A stretch of DNA of 36,857 bases, from positions 1 to 36,857 of the forward strand of contig CANHVD010000002.1 in the NCBI GenBank assembly GCA_947463775.1, in the 5' to 3' direction. The position numbers and the translations under genes are program-made. The stretch comes from Planctomycetaceae bacterium (GTDB lineage: Bacteria; Planctomycetota; Planctomycetia; Planctomycetales; Planctomycetaceae). The notes beneath the pieces are model-generated. The model was not told where the DNA came from, made no database searches, and was given only the letters and a program-made list of their open reading frames with translations. This document shows positions 27,501 through 35,063 of this stretch, in pieces (the first letter of the stretch is position 1; each line of letters opens with the position of its first letter).

Positions 27501-28155
27501 CGGGAGGAGTATGCAGCAGGAATTTCGAAGTTGTGGCTTTCGGCAGTGAGAACCGAAACATGACGACGTTGCCGGCCACAAGCCCATCGGCCGTCCATGT
27601 GCCGGAAAGAAGTGTTGGCACGCCGGATCGGAGCACAAATATCCGTCGTGAGGCGTCGGATCCTAGTGTCACGAGCCCCTGATCATCCGTTAGCTTCAGT
27701 TGCTGAAGGTTTGTTGTCCCCAACAACAGTGGCCCTCCAGTCGATCGGTCGGAACCGTTTCCGTTCTGAATTTCGGACTGAGACTGTGGAACCAAAGCGA
27801 GTTGGTCGTCGGTGCTGGCTGCTGAATGTTCTTCATTTTCATAGAATCGGAGTTCAACCTTGCCCGAGGTGATCTGTGAGCCCTCCAGAGTGGCTTCGTA
27901 CAAGGCGTTGCTGATTCTCGATCGATTCTTTGCGAACTCAGGTTGTTCGGATTCCTGACTCTTTGTTCGAATCTTGTCTAATTCGCTCCGCGGTACTGGA
28001 ACATATTCTCCGGCGTTTGCACGCTGTCTGATCTCATCAAGAGGCACTGTTTCAGTGGAGAGTCCATGAGCCTGGTTCTGCGCATGATCGTTCGGATTCG
28101 ATCCATCGGTCGAATTCTGCATCAGCATCATCAGAAGTAAGGCCAGAACGTTCAT
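21532..28155 (-). CDS. Giant two-module beta-rich membrane-anchored protein, likely gene fusion
   Basis: This is a 2207-residue protein of unknown function, starting at ATG 28155 with a short hydrophobic leader. Most of it is alternating hydrophobic/polar beta-strand-like sequence. Residues about 1005-1075 form a bundle of three hydrophobic helices (RLAIAVGTFLLLAFGCIAF and others). Immediately after, residues 1074-1107 look like a fresh signal peptide: MLSRWNWIRTPLKG, a hydrophobic core, then QTANA before a polar start. The second half (about 1108-2207) is again beta-rich and ends with one helix (about 2123-2143, FSLVVGLFVLSVAAFA) and a Ser/Arg-rich tail. The two halves are nearly equal, and the first has the length and helix positions of the neighbouring 1125-residue protein. 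I infer a fusion of two formerly separate genes. A cell-envelope role is likely; no enzyme motif is visible. Confidence 0.85.
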   Translation of the reverse strand: MNVLALLLMMLMQNSTDGSNPNDHAQNQAHGLSTETVPLDEIRQRANAGEYVPVPRSELDKIRTKSQESEQPEFAKNRSRISNALYEATLEGSQITSGKVELRFYENEEHSAASTDDQLALVPQSQSEIQNGNGSDRSTGGPLLLGTTNLQQLKLTDDQGLVTLGSDASRRIFVLRSGVPTLLSGTWTADGLVAGNVVMFRFSLPKATTSKFLLHTPPGIQVSSVGSLVLGPEISESRSTWTLIPGDSSRLTISCRPQSDLKSQESLTLNGFTASHIASGEVLTSRWTIGLPTSVVHPITIVARIPEGMRVNEVSLEDKRPVDWSVLNENNQFLLKMSIPRMTSGAVITISAESILPQSETWNLPMLSPSHWVSTDNQYKGLILLPMSQISVLLPSTIKLDEWTLVGIQERDVVTRPDQSREYQLTQFLPEASAVVRTSTNQPRISEALATIVEPAGRLATVRCLTNVSCEAAPVVELKWPVTPGWQVISVRYASNSRSLFFESTDVSSASDVSLLTVHLPEALEPGASRLLEIQLQQTDNADQLLLALPLQSIPESERTISVVMFPPAFTLNTDLQRRWSMGRRSMSRDEVLQQMSWFPASRFLSGMEAFETGNAISLTPQIYSPANSLIGTEQQFEHTIRITDGLIVENSRIQIPAEMQTNNNVTVTVTSSASPDLRWTVDGESVAARRVDDPDLTSEWKRWTIPLKNPGTGSSVVVRCESRRTVSPEFTATIPVPDSTLPLEGTLQLFASDEGLLSVSGLARDNRDSEPQSTVWKLPPGLSAVRVKVDVNPGLESGQAIDLHILHLISEESGSLHRELLAVANVARSAGQNSLPLALPEHLRPLVLVDGHRVQLQQTPAGFSIPLPLTSADCQVIVRWTESASRSRRVTGERELPRLFMNELAVPQCTHHFLVDPELELQSPANPFAATEPAVISGILDRLLISATDGSRMMQSQDSRSVPAEIRQFIIQWQLAAVQGWQPQTLIDTIESKTAVTIQVTQLRRRLAIAVGTFLLLAFGCIAFRNLATRYRVPTAFVALGFLAVSVLVKTPVVNATLEGAFWGLCVGLTFVMLSRWNWIRTPLKGLWIQSCVVIVVIGYSQTANAWQSPAPGTAPLLRTAGNSGEVIPPKQSRGIDVLMPDVEFSDADIVYVRRDIFDRFQQNTIDQKSLMPAAVVTKLHAKIVAEAANSLEVRLTVGVSAISGEEDSVLRIPLQGSHLVECRVDGIPILPEPFGSDSIVVQIPASSLLPSRSVEDSTFLSAGDRSAISTSVDAGSLDAFTMHTIECRLRPVTSRQTSGVQFRLPSLPCPETTVEVVCPADLYSSARAQSPEGAVQWKPAAGVTELNSLGMSDGVDFRLLQNEIERGSPRSATVQILSICETNAGQQIMNCICRFTRWNKLAPEVRYRVPAGFRLNTVSATTGADVITDLLWSVTDQNAVIQLPPGTGDSFVLVFQLVRLTAGDVQKQPVPVSELQQFSDCVVAPDLLLAVRTNSVFSVLPPQGEQVSTAAFPELQSDWGQWLRRSDVVFRVPAGNETVEINLVPRTSVNEVRISQNADIREGEIEWKCQIDVETSVLPVFRHRLTLTSTVVVNDVQVVAGEANRLDSWHRRGDQLVIQLKEGTTGAHSITLTGQQKIRPDDTTVSLHSPHLQNAQILESSMTVQDREALGLSIQKLGGAVPDNRVGPGDTIPPETPIRMQVVNETEPIVLVRARPVEPTGSLAAIRSADQVTFVLHISQWSGSHGPLQVRFKKAPTFIREPFVLIEQRALTLSHDEDSFVADQSVVREMFDQPEFTVIWTLPAGTVDDRQRSVSYEFPDLLHEMRWDNLLLVPTDASVGSAEHTAALKNVSSAIPIWLSNAALSVGKEAEIKKSGLLNLPDGPDLTESRLLIPAPAVQDSGNAETVREIVANTDTVVWYCSGQSAVGETLVLLYAADIPSKCLVKIPAETVVTEVETDESTRWDDGSHKSLVVDLLKPVTTLKLRWLGRRTDLEGTSPELELYPPYPVNCVTRGFLTVFAENGTPRFVRPGVPATSLTALPSAQQADIDVSLLHAESAVPESGRSLEMLPSRDSLARLQLSFRNEFLQRFEKTGRRLHASATCKISTEHQEFSLLISERGEMPAVFSLVVGLFVLSVAAFARNREASTETTLIPLDAQVIKVPVAVDDSSSRASRGDPSGIEDSSASKSRSGVRPPDRPSNSSG

Positions 28156-28305
28156 GAAGATCCGTCAGTCCCAGACCGGGAATTAGTCACGACAACTTTT
28201 GCGAAATGCATCATCCAGGGGAAAGTGGTATCCTCGAAGTCGAGGTGAAAAAGTTACTTCGTTAATCCTGAATTCAATTTGAAACTTAGGTAATTGACGG
28301 ACGGA

Positions 28306-31300
28306 TTAGCTCGCAGAACCCACTGTCACATCTGAAGCACGCGAGTTCTGTGCGGAAATCGGACCACCGGAATCCGGCAATGGTGACGTCATTACACCAG
28401 AGAAACCAAATACCGTGGGATACTCGTTAGCTTTTGAAGACCCGGAGAATCTCATTCTTCGTTCGCTGGTCATTCGCTGTATCGTGGCGGAAACAAATCC
28501 AAATAGTACGCCCATCGCGACGTAAGGAGCCACGATTAGAGTTCGCTCCGGGACAAAGAGCCACGCGGCCAGGCCGAAACAGATCAGTAGCAGGGTCGGG
28601 GCCGTGATTGTAAGTCCTCTGAAAAGCCAGGACGTCAGATAAAAAACAACACAAGTTAATGCACTAACCAGCAGCAAAGCGACATGTGGGACCAGATAAA
28701 GCTTAAGGGCACCGGATTCTGAGGAGCCAAAAAACAAATCATGGCGTCCGGGCTGCCCCAGCCATTCATCCGCTCGCTCGATAATCAAATTTTGGAGGTC
28801 CTCTGAGTATGGCGAAACTACAGCAAGAAGCTGTCGATCTGCCAGACTGCGAACCGTCTCACCTCCCGGAAGAATAGTCGCTCCTCGCTGGGTCAAAGAC
28901 AAGAATGTGGTGGATGCAGAAACGGCCTGAAACTCGTCCTGAGATCCAACGCACCAAACAACCGGAGCTGCCGCAGACTCACCGACGATAGATGCTCTAC
29001 GGAACAATGAAGATAACCACAGTGCTTTTGTTTCTGGTAGTTTTTCGCGAACGCGAATCTCGAAGAGCACGGGGCCATTGCCAATACCGTCGATCTTATC
29101 AACGGCAATTGTGCGACGAGTGACTCGCCGATCTGCGATCCTCTGGGGGGGCATGACAACGGAATCCGCACCACTTGCTCGCAATGTACGATCACCGAGC
29201 CGAATTGTTTCCAGCTTTAAGTCTTCAGGAGTTTCAATGACAATTGAGTTCGGGACTGAATCATAAACTGCAAGTGTTGAAGTAATAGCCTGGCCGCCAA
29301 TGATTGTCGTTCCAACGAAGACCAGATCCGGGCTTATGGACGCCGTCAGAGCCATCCGGTCTGTCCATTGAATTGGAATCACAGTCACAGGCTGTGTCGT
29401 TTGCATCGCGGATTCAAAAGTCTCTGAATAGACCGGAGACCATGTGGAATCATCCGGAACACGGAGTCCACTAAAAGAACTTGTTCCTGCAAGAATACTG
29501 AGGACCGTTGTGGACTCCGGAATAATCACCGGGAGTTGATACACATGATTCATTGGCTGTGCCGCCTCAAGCGGACTTGACCACAGATAAGTCACCTCGA
29601 CGTCGAGACTACCACGCCGACTTTCCGGAAGCCGGAAACTCCAGTTGGATGATTCAATGGTCCCTCGAAGCGGTTCGGTTGTCCCCGCGATTCTGACTGT
29701 GGGACGACGGATGCCATCCGGGACCTGTAGTTGAAGGCTCGTCAAGTCCCGATGTTCGATCTCGAAATGGATCAACTGTTGAACTTCAATGCCGTTCTCT
29801 CGAGGTTGTAATCCCACGGTGATTTCCGCGTTAACCGACGGCGCCTGCGCCGGTAGTTCGAGGCGAATAGGATTTGTTGGATCATCGTGAAGCCAGCTTT
29901 CCGACTTCAATCCGTCATCAACTCCAATCCCCGTCAACGCCCCCGCAACAGGTACAGACGGCAAGAGTTCTCCTGTTCCCATGTTGATGGGGCGAATAGA
30001 GTATTCATCAGACTCGATGGTTCGAATGACAAAAGGTTGTGCGCGTCGAGTTGCAACCTCCGGGCAACGTAATTGTATTGTTCCCGATCGCACTTCCGCC
30101 AGAGGCGCATACGCGCTGAAGACGACGGTAAATTGCCCGGATTGCCTTTCAGGGAACGTAACCTGAAGTATATCTTTATCTGTTTCTGAAGTTGTCCTTG
30201 TTAACGGAAAACTGTTCTTTCCTGTTTCCAGACGAAACGTACCTGGGACGATTTGCCATTCGTTAGCAGAGTAACCCGGCCAGATAATCGAGAGATCCAG
30301 CAGAGACCCTTTCAGCACATTCACAGGATAACGAACTGTCATCACCACGTTCTGTGGATCAGGTTTCAAACTGAGTTCCGGGGAAACCGCAAACTGAGCT
30401 TCGGTCTCCTCGACGTGCAGGACAATCAGAGATTCGGGTGATCGCATGCGAAAGGCTGTCGCAGCAACACTCAGATCGGCTTCCGAGGTCACACGAATTC
30501 GTTGAGCCCCCCGGAGTTCTGTTTGCTGAACCAGAAGTCCGGTCGGAGCAAGAATATCCAGATCTCCCGGCTGCTGACCGGCATCCCGAACCGACGGCAT
30601 GGAGACTCGGATATCCTGTGGAAATTGACGGCCCGTAAGCTCGAGGTCAAATGAGAGAGTCAGCGTACCTTCCAGTGCGGAGGTCAGACGATACAACGCC
30701 GCAACAGGACCGTCCGTGGGAGGACTTTCGAAATTGTTCAGGACGGAGACCCCGGCAGCGTTTCGAGCATCGGCTTCGACAAGTTGAAACCCCGCCGGAA
30801 ACGTAACCTGAATTTCACTCACTGGGCTTCCACTAATTTGAAGTACCTGAGTTCCTGTCAGCGTGACAGGAATTGTGGTCAGGTCCAGCTTCATGCGGTT
30901 CTGAACCTGAATAACAGGTTTCTGCGTGATTCGCGAAACGACCTGCGACCATGTCATTCCAAAACCAGGCCCCGGACCCCAGAATTCAACTTTACGCACG
31001 CCTTGCTCATCACGGGTGGTCTTGTCGACAGTGGATGCTGGAAGCTTCAACAGTTCAACTGGTCCACCAAATTGAAACATCGCATGTGAGATTGGGGCGG
31101 CCGGGAGATTGAGGCTGATCTGCGAAACGCCCGGTGACACGACCCTTGTTTTTCCAACGAGGTCCATCGAAATCGTGTGCAGCCCCTTACCTCGTAAATG
31201 CCACTGTTGAGTATTCTGCTCACCGGTGGTAAGCATTGATTGCCCATTCACCGCTGACGAGACTGCTTTCGGTGGACCGGCGAGATAAACATCCCCAAGG

Positions 31301-31683
31301 GCCAGAGGAACGATGACCCATTCTTTAACGGAGTTCACCTGGATCTGTAGATCAATTTTCAGGCGCACTTCGTCCTGATCAATGTTACCCTCAACTTCCA
31401 GTTGAGAGACTGTGAAGCGTGGCTCATTTCGCTGTTCTTCAACACGTTGGAGAATCTCGTCAACAATGCCGTTCCCCAGCAGATCAGAGACTGGGATCAG
31501 TTGGCCCTGAGGAGTCCGAAAAAGGATTGCCCCCGCCTCCACACTGGAATCAGCCGCAATTGCGGTAGTCGCTTCGTTCGTCCCGGATGGTGGCTGTGGG
31601 GCGTTGTCAGACTGAGCATAAAGCTCAGATTCAAACAAGATCATCCAAAGCTGCAGTGACAGCAGGCAGATTAATGGCCTCAT
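28306..31683 (-). CDS. Giant beta-rich membrane-anchored protein
   Basis: ATG 31683 is chosen because GGAAG precedes it at 7 bases and because it begins a good signal peptide (MRPLICLLSLQLWMILFES); an ATG at 31704 is upstream. The 1125-residue product has a short helical N-terminal segment (LIPVSDLLGNGIVDEILQRV), then about 900 residues of beta-rich sequence suggesting repeated Ig-like or sandwich domains. Three transmembrane helices follow at about 994-1021, 1027-1047 and 1051-1070, and a polar cytoplasmic-looking tail. I recognise no family. Size, helix bundle position and N-terminal motif match the first half of the downstream giant gene, which follows after 150 bases on the same strand. 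The gap contains a 5-bp hairpin (28232-28245) without a U-run in the right place. Confidence 0.85.
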   Translation of the reverse strand: MRPLICLLSLQLWMILFESELYAQSDNAPQPPSGTNEATTAIAADSSVEAGAILFRTPQGQLIPVSDLLGNGIVDEILQRVEEQRNEPRFTVSQLEVEGNIDQDEVRLKIDLQIQVNSVKEWVIVPLALGDVYLAGPPKAVSSAVNGQSMLTTGEQNTQQWHLRGKGLHTISMDLVGKTRVVSPGVSQISLNLPAAPISHAMFQFGGPVELLKLPASTVDKTTRDEQGVRKVEFWGPGPGFGMTWSQVVSRITQKPVIQVQNRMKLDLTTIPVTLTGTQVLQISGSPVSEIQVTFPAGFQLVEADARNAAGVSVLNNFESPPTDGPVAALYRLTSALEGTLTLSFDLELTGRQFPQDIRVSMPSVRDAGQQPGDLDILAPTGLLVQQTELRGAQRIRVTSEADLSVAATAFRMRSPESLIVLHVEETEAQFAVSPELSLKPDPQNVVMTVRYPVNVLKGSLLDLSIIWPGYSANEWQIVPGTFRLETGKNSFPLTRTTSETDKDILQVTFPERQSGQFTVVFSAYAPLAEVRSGTIQLRCPEVATRRAQPFVIRTIESDEYSIRPINMGTGELLPSVPVAGALTGIGVDDGLKSESWLHDDPTNPIRLELPAQAPSVNAEITVGLQPRENGIEVQQLIHFEIEHRDLTSLQLQVPDGIRRPTVRIAGTTEPLRGTIESSNWSFRLPESRRGSLDVEVTYLWSSPLEAAQPMNHVYQLPVIIPESTTVLSILAGTSSFSGLRVPDDSTWSPVYSETFESAMQTTQPVTVIPIQWTDRMALTASISPDLVFVGTTIIGGQAITSTLAVYDSVPNSIVIETPEDLKLETIRLGDRTLRASGADSVVMPPQRIADRRVTRRTIAVDKIDGIGNGPVLFEIRVREKLPETKALWLSSLFRRASIVGESAAAPVVWCVGSQDEFQAVSASTTFLSLTQRGATILPGGETVRSLADRQLLAVVSPYSEDLQNLIIERADEWLGQPGRHDLFFGSSESGALKLYLVPHVALLLVSALTCVVFYLTSWLFRGLTITAPTLLLICFGLAAWLFVPERTLIVAPYVAMGVLFGFVSATIQRMTSERRMRFSGSSKANEYPTVFGFSGVMTSPLPDSGGPISAQNSRASDVTVGSAS

Positions 31684-31782
31684 CGACCCGCTTCCTTTCT
31701 GCATCAGACGACGCGGACTCCGAAAATGACTCTCCTGTTAGTTTAGGCGGAATTTGGCGGCTGGTGAAGGCGTTGAAGGAAA

Positions 31783-32580
31783 TCAACGGAATGCGGCTAC
31801 GAGTTCCTGGCGAAGTGTCGCAGTACTGGCAGCAAGCAGGCTTGGAACGAAAATATCAAATTCATCGCCTGTAAGGGTTGTAATGGATCCTCCAGCCTCA
31901 GAAACCAGTAGGGCTCCTGCTGCAACATCCCATGCGTATAGACTGCTCGACCAAAACGCATCAATTTGACCGCAAGCGACGTAAGCCAGATTCAACGCTG
32001 CTGAGCCCGTCCTTTGGACAGTTTGCAGTTGTGTGAGCGCTTTCAGGAATCTCTTTACAGCCGGATTCTCGGGATCCGTTGCGACAGGCAAGCTGGCGAT
32101 TGCCATCGCAGTCTTCATTTCTGTCTCTCCACTCGTCTGAATTCGCAGTCCGTTGCGAAACGCACCTTGTCCAATTACCGCCGAGAAAGTTTCGTTGCGA
32201 GTTGGGTCATGGATAACACCGACAACAATTCGACCACCAACAGATAATGCGATCGACACGCAATAGTAAGGGAAGCTGTGCACGTAGTTTGTGGTGCCAT
32301 CGAGTGGGTCGATAATCCAGAAAGCATCTGTGCCCGGCGTTCGATCGTTGAGATTCTCTTCGCCGAGGAATCCATGGTTTGGAAAATGCCGCTTGAGACT
32401 TTCGACGATTGCCGACTGTGAGGCTTCATCCGCTTCGGTGACGAGATTGGACCGACTCTTCTCCCGGACAGAAAACCGTCCAATCCATTCCTGAAGAACT
32501 TTTCCACCCCGTTGCGCGGCTTCGACAGCGGCGGAGAGCCAGAGTTGCAGATCGTCCGCTTTGAATTCAGATGGCTTCAT
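31783..32580 (-). CDS. Inositol-monophosphatase-family phosphatase
   Basis: This is a 265-residue protein with all metal and catalytic signatures of the IMPase family: LVTEADEASQ (46-55), GEE (73-75), the central WIIDPLDGTTNYVHSFPYYC (88-107) and a C-terminal WDVAAGALLVSEAGG. These enzymes hydrolyse phosphate monoesters such as inositol-1-phosphate, and SuhB-type members also act in rRNA transcription. The exact substrate (inositol phosphate, histidinol phosphate, PAP) cannot be separated by eye. It is followed after 99 bases by the giant envelope gene on the same strand, which may share its transcript. Confidence 0.92.
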   Translation of the reverse strand: MKPSEFKADDLQLWLSAAVEAAQRGGKVLQEWIGRFSVREKSRSNLVTEADEASQSAIVESLKRHFPNHGFLGEENLNDRTPGTDAFWIIDPLDGTTNYVHSFPYYCVSIALSVGGRIVVGVIHDPTRNETFSAVIGQGAFRNGLRIQTSGETEMKTAMAIASLPVATDPENPAVKRFLKALTQLQTVQRTGSAALNLAYVACGQIDAFWSSSLYAWDVAAGALLVSEAGGSITTLTGDEFDIFVPSLLAASTATLRQELVAAFR

Positions 32581-32965
32581 GATTTGATGAGTTACAAGTG
32601 GAGTCGAGAGAAGGGGGGCGTATTCGAAAGCTTCATCCGCAGAGTGAGCATCTTCTCACCGGGATTCTTCATTTCATCGGTATAACAATCAGTGCCAAAG
32701 GATAGCAGTCCTTATGTGCTTTAAGAAGACTTCAGCCGATGTTCAGAAGAATCTGCCGACGTGTGCTCATCAAGGAAGCAAACTGCCGGACAAAGGACAG
32801 GTTGAAGAGGAATACGTCATATCATTCGCAGAAACGACACCCTGTCAGCATTTGAAAAATGCCGACCATTACACCTAATAACCAGACGGCACCGCGCGAT
32901 CCGAACAATGATTGATGCTGCGCTTGTGCGTTGAGTATGTCCGTGGTCAATGGTCGGGAACTTCT
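32581..32965. other. Divergent intergenic region between IMPase and DUF6268 genes
   Basis: These 385 bases separate two divergent genes and should hold both promoters, but I see no pair of boxes good enough to call. A short hairpin with 6-bp arms (GCATTT 32848-32853, AAATGC 32857-32862) is present. Nothing else gene-like is visible. Confidence 0.45.
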
Positions 32966-34108
32966 ATGCTGTCTCGTCGTACGCTGATTTGCATCCCGAT
33001 CGTTCTGCTTTTCGCCGCGAATTTTCGGCTAGCGAGAGGCGAAGAGCCTTTCCTGAATGCTTTGCGGATCACGTCATTTGCAAACGACTCCGGGGATTCA
33101 AAGTTCACCCCCGTCTTTGTGTCACACCAAATGACAAAGACAATGAATCAGGAAAACGCATTAGAGAATGGCTCCTTGATTGAAGGTCCAGACGACTTAA
33201 AAAACACTGGTTATGACGTGAACGGTGCTGAAGACGGCACTTTTGAACCTGTGGGGTTCACTGACGATACAATTTGCGCGGAGCAGGATTGCGAACAATG
33301 CGGCGACTGTGAGATTCCCCTGGTTCGCCATCGAAATGGTTTTGTTCAGGGTGTTCAGGTGAGCTATGGTTCGATCGGCGATGATCCTGCCACTGGCATT
33401 GGCGTGCGGACGGTCGACACCAGCGCCAGTTTTGCGATCCCTCTGGGAAGTATGGACAATGTGATATCTATCACGCCTTACTTTCGGGCTGATTTACTTG
33501 AGGCTGCAGCGATCTTTGATGTTCCTGATTCACTCTACGATACTGGCGTCAAGATGTTTTGGCGTCGCCCGATCTCAGAACGACTAGGGTCAATGATCTT
33601 GGTGACCCCGTCGGTTCGAAGCGATTTTCAGACCAGCGATAACGCGTTTCGGCTATTCGGTCTCGGACTTCTGACCTGGCAATGGGTACCGAAGACACTT
33701 TCAGTTTCTGGTGGTGTTGTTTACACGGGGCGCCATGACTTTCCGGTTTTGCCAGCGATGGGTTTGCTTTGGACGCCCTCGCCACTATGGAAGTATGACA
33801 TTCAGTTTCCCTCACCCAGGATCTCCTACCGCCTGGCAAAGAGTGGTTCTGAGCATGAGACGTGGGGTTATGTTAGCGGAGTCTTTGGTGGCAACACCTG
33901 GGCTGTCAAGCGGACCGGTGGAGTCGCGGATGAACTTACGCTGAGCGACCTGCGGCTGGTATTCGGTCTGGAACATCTGCAGCCACAAAATCGATCTGTC
34001 TTTGTCGAAGCTGGTTATGTCTTCAACAGGTCCATCGAGTATACCAATACCGGTTTCCAGCAGGATCTGGACGCGGCGATGATGTTAAGGATGGGTGTTG
34101 CGTTTTAA
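32966..34108 (+). CDS. DUF6268-type outer-membrane beta-barrel protein
   Basis: ATG 32966 is chosen because GGGAA lies about 7 bases upstream and because it starts a signal peptide (residues 1-25, LICIPIVLLFAANF). The product is 380 residues. A polar linker with a cysteine cluster (C104, C109, C112, C115 in CAEQDCEQCGDC) is followed by a region of alternating strands (about 125-380). These include FVQGVQVSYGSIG, VISITPYFRADL, SMILVTPSVRSDFQ and a terminal MMLRMGVAF ending in phenylalanine, as expected of an outer-membrane barrel. The layout matches DUF6268 proteins found in planctomycetes. Function is not known; pore formation or lipid/solute uptake is possible. Confidence 0.78.
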   Translation: MLSRRTLICIPIVLLFAANFRLARGEEPFLNALRITSFANDSGDSKFTPVFVSHQMTKTMNQENALENGSLIEGPDDLKNTGYDVNGAEDGTFEPVGFTDDTICAEQDCEQCGDCEIPLVRHRNGFVQGVQVSYGSIGDDPATGIGVRTVDTSASFAIPLGSMDNVISITPYFRADLLEAAAIFDVPDSLYDTGVKMFWRRPISERLGSMILVTPSVRSDFQTSDNAFRLFGLGLLTWQWVPKTLSVSGGVVYTGRHDFPVLPAMGLLWTPSPLWKYDIQFPSPRISYRLAKSGSEHETWGYVSGVFGGNTWAVKRTGGVADELTLSDLRLVFGLEHLQPQNRSVFVEAGYVFNRSIEYTNTGFQQDLDAAMMLRMGVAF

Positions 34109-34127
34109 CGGCGCTCGTCTCGTTGCT

Positions 34128-34865
34128 TCATGCAGCCTCGTCTTCTTCCTCGCTAGGTGTTTCAGCGATCGCGGGTAATGTTCTTTGTCTGCGAAGGGTC
34201 TCGAAATTTGGGAGATCTTCCAGCTTCCGCAGTCCAAACATCGACAGAAACTGTCGAGTCGTCTCGTAAAGAAAAGGTCGACCGAGAGAATCATCTTCTC
34301 CGCCGATTCGCAATAGCCCTCGATCCATTAACTGGCGAATCATCTCGGCCGACTGTACGCCTCGGATGGCTTCCACGTCGGCTCGCGTAACAGGCTGCTG
34401 GTAGGCGATAATCGTCAGCGTTTCCATCATGGGGGCTGACAGCTTCATTTCTGCTTGTCGATTGTGGAGACGGTCCAGCCAAGCCGACAGTGAGGCTCGC
34501 GTCATCAGAATGTAGCCGGACGCCGTTTGCTCAATTCGGAATGCAGACCGAGTTCGGTCATAGCCATCATTAAGTACCTGAATAAGTTGTTGCACTTCGC
34601 GAACGTCAATGAGTCGAGCGACTTGCGAGAGTTTCTTGGCTGGGGTCGCACCTTCAGCAATCAATAAGGCCGCTTCCAGTCGAGCAAGGCGAGTTGAACG
34701 AACGAGTCCGCCATCGGCAAGAATCTGAAACGCGCTGCGAGTGTCCCTCGGGGACGATCCGTTCGAGATCAGCCACTGAATTCGCTCTCGGTCTGTGCCA
34801 CCAGAAGAGACTGTTGACCAGGGCTGTCCGATTCGTGTCGATGTTCCGCGCGATGATGGGGGCAT
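34128..34865 (-). CDS. scpB: Segregation and condensation protein B
   Basis: This is a 245-residue protein. The core from residue about 61 (RLEAALLIAEGATPAKKLSQVARLI) through YILMTRASLSAWLDRL, SAPMMETLTIIAYQQPVTRADVEAIRGV and GRPFLYETTRQFLSMFGL gives the two winged-helix domains of ScpB, which with ScpA binds SMC and promotes chromosome condensation and segregation. The first about 60 residues are an extension absent from typical ScpB; no internal ATG would remove it. The C-terminus is acidic (EEEDEAA). No scpA is visible in the window. It is convergent with the DUF6268 gene, 19 bases apart. Confidence 0.92.
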   Translation of the reverse strand: MPPSSRGTSTRIGQPWSTVSSGGTDRERIQWLISNGSSPRDTRSAFQILADGGLVRSTRLARLEAALLIAEGATPAKKLSQVARLIDVREVQQLIQVLNDGYDRTRSAFRIEQTASGYILMTRASLSAWLDRLHNRQAEMKLSAPMMETLTIIAYQQPVTRADVEAIRGVQSAEMIRQLMDRGLLRIGGEDDSLGRPFLYETTRQFLSMFGLRKLEDLPNFETLRRQRTLPAIAETPSEEEDEAA

Positions 34866-35063
34866 GGCTGAGAGGAGTCGGCAGAGGAATCGAAAATTCC
34901 TCAGGGTTTTCGGCGTGCAGTTTCGAAGAGAGAAACGAGGAGTTTGGCAATGAGAAAAGTGAGCATGCGAGATTCGCCGGTCTGTGTAGAGATGTCGGAC
35001 CTGATAGCTCAGAAGAAACTTTAAGTGGTCATGGGAAACTCGTTGCAGAAAACCTCGAGATAG

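Noticed and set aside
28232..28245. Hairpin between the two giant genes as a terminator
   Set aside because: The stem is 5 bp, and in the direction of transcription the T-rich run comes before it, not after.
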